From Candidatus Hydrogenedentota bacterium (lineage in GTDB: Bacteria > Hydrogenedentota > Hydrogenedentia > Hydrogenedentales > CAITNO01), in NCBI GenBank assembly GCA_029554925.1, contig JAKPUV010000902.1, positions 1-18,167 of the forward strand: 18,167 bases of DNA. The letters run 5' to 3'. Below, one piece after another: positions 16,978 to 18,167 of this stretch (within the stretch, counting starts at the first letter, position 1; every line of letters starts with the position of its first letter). The position numbers were made by a program, and so were the translations under genes. The notes under the pieces were generated by a model. That model ran no database searches. It worked only from the letters and a program-made list of their open reading frames with translations, and was not told where the DNA came from.

Positions 16978-18167
16978 ATGCTGACGACCTTCACCTGCCT
17001 TCTTGCGTGCGCGCTGACCGGCGCGGCGGGGGACACCCTGGACGGCGCGGCCGCCGGGCTGGAAAAGCCGGGGAGCGCGTACACCTCGGGGCCGCTGTGG
17101 GTGTGGAACGACCTGCTCTCGACGGAGCAGATCGAGACCACGCTGGACGCGCTGGCGGCGTCGAACATCCGGCAGGTATGGGTGCATCCGCGGCCCGGGC
17201 TCATGACGCCGTATCTGGACACCGACTGGTTCGCCCGGTGGGCGGACACGCTGCGGGTGGCCAAGAAGCACGACATGCTCGTGTGGATCTACGACGAGAA
17301 CTCGTACCCCACCTGCTTTGCCGGGGGGCTGCTGCCGGAGGCGATGCCGGAATCCCGCGCCCTGGGCCTGAAGGTGGAGGATCGCAAACGCGTGAAGCCC
17401 TCGGACCCGTCGGTGTTCGCCGTGTACAAGAAGACCGGCAACGGCTTCGAGATGATCGCCAAGGACGCCGCGGGCGACGGGTTCCTGGACGGCGAGTTCG
17501 TCGTCGTCACGCTTGAGCAGGCCAAGGAGTCGCCCTGGTATGGCGGCAAGTTTCACACGGACCTCCTGCGGCCCGGCGTGACGGAGAAGTTCCTGGAGAT
17601 CACGCTGGACGCCTACAAGAAACACTTCGGCGACGAGTTCGGCAAGCGGATCCCCGGATCCTTCTACGACGAGCCGCACCTGAAGGGCGCGGGCGAGATG
17701 CACTGGACCCCCGACTTCGCGGAGCGCTTCCAGGAGGTCTGGGGCCGCGATTTCATGGCGGAGCTTCCCCTGCTCAAGGCGGACACGCCGGAGGGCCGCC
17801 GCTTCCGCCACAACTATTTCCACACCCTGAACCGGCTCTTCATCGAGCGCTGGGCGAAGAAGTACTTCGACTACTGCGAGGCGAACGGCCTCGAGGCCAC
17901 GGGCCACTACTGGGAGCATGAGTGGCCGAACTGCGCCTCCGTGCCGGACAACATGGCCATGTCGTCGTGGCAGCAGCGCCCCGGCATTGACACGCTGTTC
18001 AACCAGTACAGCGAGGGGCCGCACGCCCAGTTCGGCAACGTGCGCGCCGTGCTCGAGGTGGCCAGCGTGGCCAGCCAGGCGGGCCGCGCGCGCACGCTGT
18101 GCGAGCTGTACGGCGGCAGCGGCGCGGAGATGCGCTTCGAGGACTACAAGCGCATCGGCGACTGGCT
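16978..18167 (+). CDS. Probable secreted glycoside hydrolase, GH106/alpha-L-rhamnosidase-like (cut by window edge)
   Basis: The first 396 residues of a larger protein; the end lies beyond the window. AAAGGA lies seven bases before the ATG. The first ~18 residues (MLTTFTCLLACALTGAAG) are hydrophobic with small residues, a possible but atypical signal peptide lacking an N-terminal Lys/Arg. The body resembles the TIM-barrel part of GH106-type and related uncharacterised hydrolases: GPLWVWNDLLSTEQIETTL (38-56), VWVHPRPGLMTPYL (67-80), LVWIYDENSYP (101-111), SFYDEPH (228-234), ATGHYWEHEWPN (307-318) and ELYGGSG. Conserved acidic residues such as E107, D231 and E232 are candidates for catalysis, not assigned. 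If correct, it would remove rhamnose or a similar deoxysugar from polysaccharides outside the cytoplasm. Family placement is moderate confidence. Confidence 0.72.
   Translation, partial: MLTTFTCLLACALTGAAGDTLDGAAAGLEKPGSAYTSGPLWVWNDLLSTEQIETTLDALAASNIRQVWVHPRPGLMTPYLDTDWFARWADTLRVAKKHDMLVWIYDENSYPTCFAGGLLPEAMPESRALGLKVEDRKRVKPSDPSVFAVYKKTGNGFEMIAKDAAGDGFLDGEFVVVTLEQAKESPWYGGKFHTDLLRPGVTEKFLEITLDAYKKHFGDEFGKRIPGSFYDEPHLKGAGEMHWTPDFAERFQEVWGRDFMAELPLLKADTPEGRRFRHNYFHTLNRLFIERWAKKYFDYCEANGLEATGHYWEHEWPNCASVPDNMAMSSWQQRPGIDTLFNQYSEGPHAQFGNVRAVLEVASVASQAGRARTLCELYGGSGAEMRFEDYKRIGDW

Overview
This is a high-GC bacterial window (strong G/C third-position bias, long antisense shadow frames) with ten complete protein genes, one complete transposase-like gene and one gene cut at each edge. 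No rRNA, tRNA or CRISPR array was seen. The gene mix (trimeric NADH-linked [FeFe] hydrogenase, LL-diaminopimelate aminotransferase, a solitary PTS IIA protein, GDP-mannose deoxysugar genes, a REP-associated transposase with its palindromes, a GH106-like secreted protein) suggests an uncultured anaerobe of the PVC/Hydrogenedentota/Lentisphaerota kind. That placement is an impression from gene content, not a phylogenetic result.

Layout. 1-1838 (minus): N-terminal part of a large MscS-type mechanosensitive channel with a signal peptide and long periplasmic coiled coil. 1851-2915 (minus): an unusual fusion of a SAM-methyltransferase-like domain and an RNase D-type 3'-5' exonuclease, read here from a TTG start. 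2916-3241: AT-richer divergent control region. 3242-7765 (plus): hydB-hydA-hydC, a three-gene operon for a soluble NAD(H)/ferredoxin [FeFe] hydrogenase; HydB carries two tandem thioredoxin-like N-terminal domains. A strong hairpin at 7789-7829 separates it from a convergent GT4 glycosyltransferase (7845-8963, minus).

8964-9377 is non-coding and holds two inverted copies of a palindromic repeat whose stems covary. 9378-11019 (minus) is a dapL-ptsN pair, divergent from topA (11217-13880, plus, TTG start). topA is followed closely by gmd and rmd (13917-15844), which overlap by 4 nt and should convert GDP-mannose to a GDP-6-deoxyhexose such as GDP-D-rhamnose. 15845-16977 is an accessory patch: an IS200-like/RAYT transposase flanked on both sides by inverted REP-like palindromes. 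The right edge (16978 onward) begins a probably secreted GH106-like glycoside hydrolase.

The hydrogenase operon links NADH and ferredoxin pools to H2 production or uptake. gmd/rmd and the GT4 enzyme point to surface polysaccharide synthesis, and the GH106-like protein to polysaccharide degradation. The items most worth follow-up are the methyltransferase-RNase D fusion, the tandem thioredoxin-like domains of HydB, the REP/RAYT module, and the covarying palindromes at 9133-9253.
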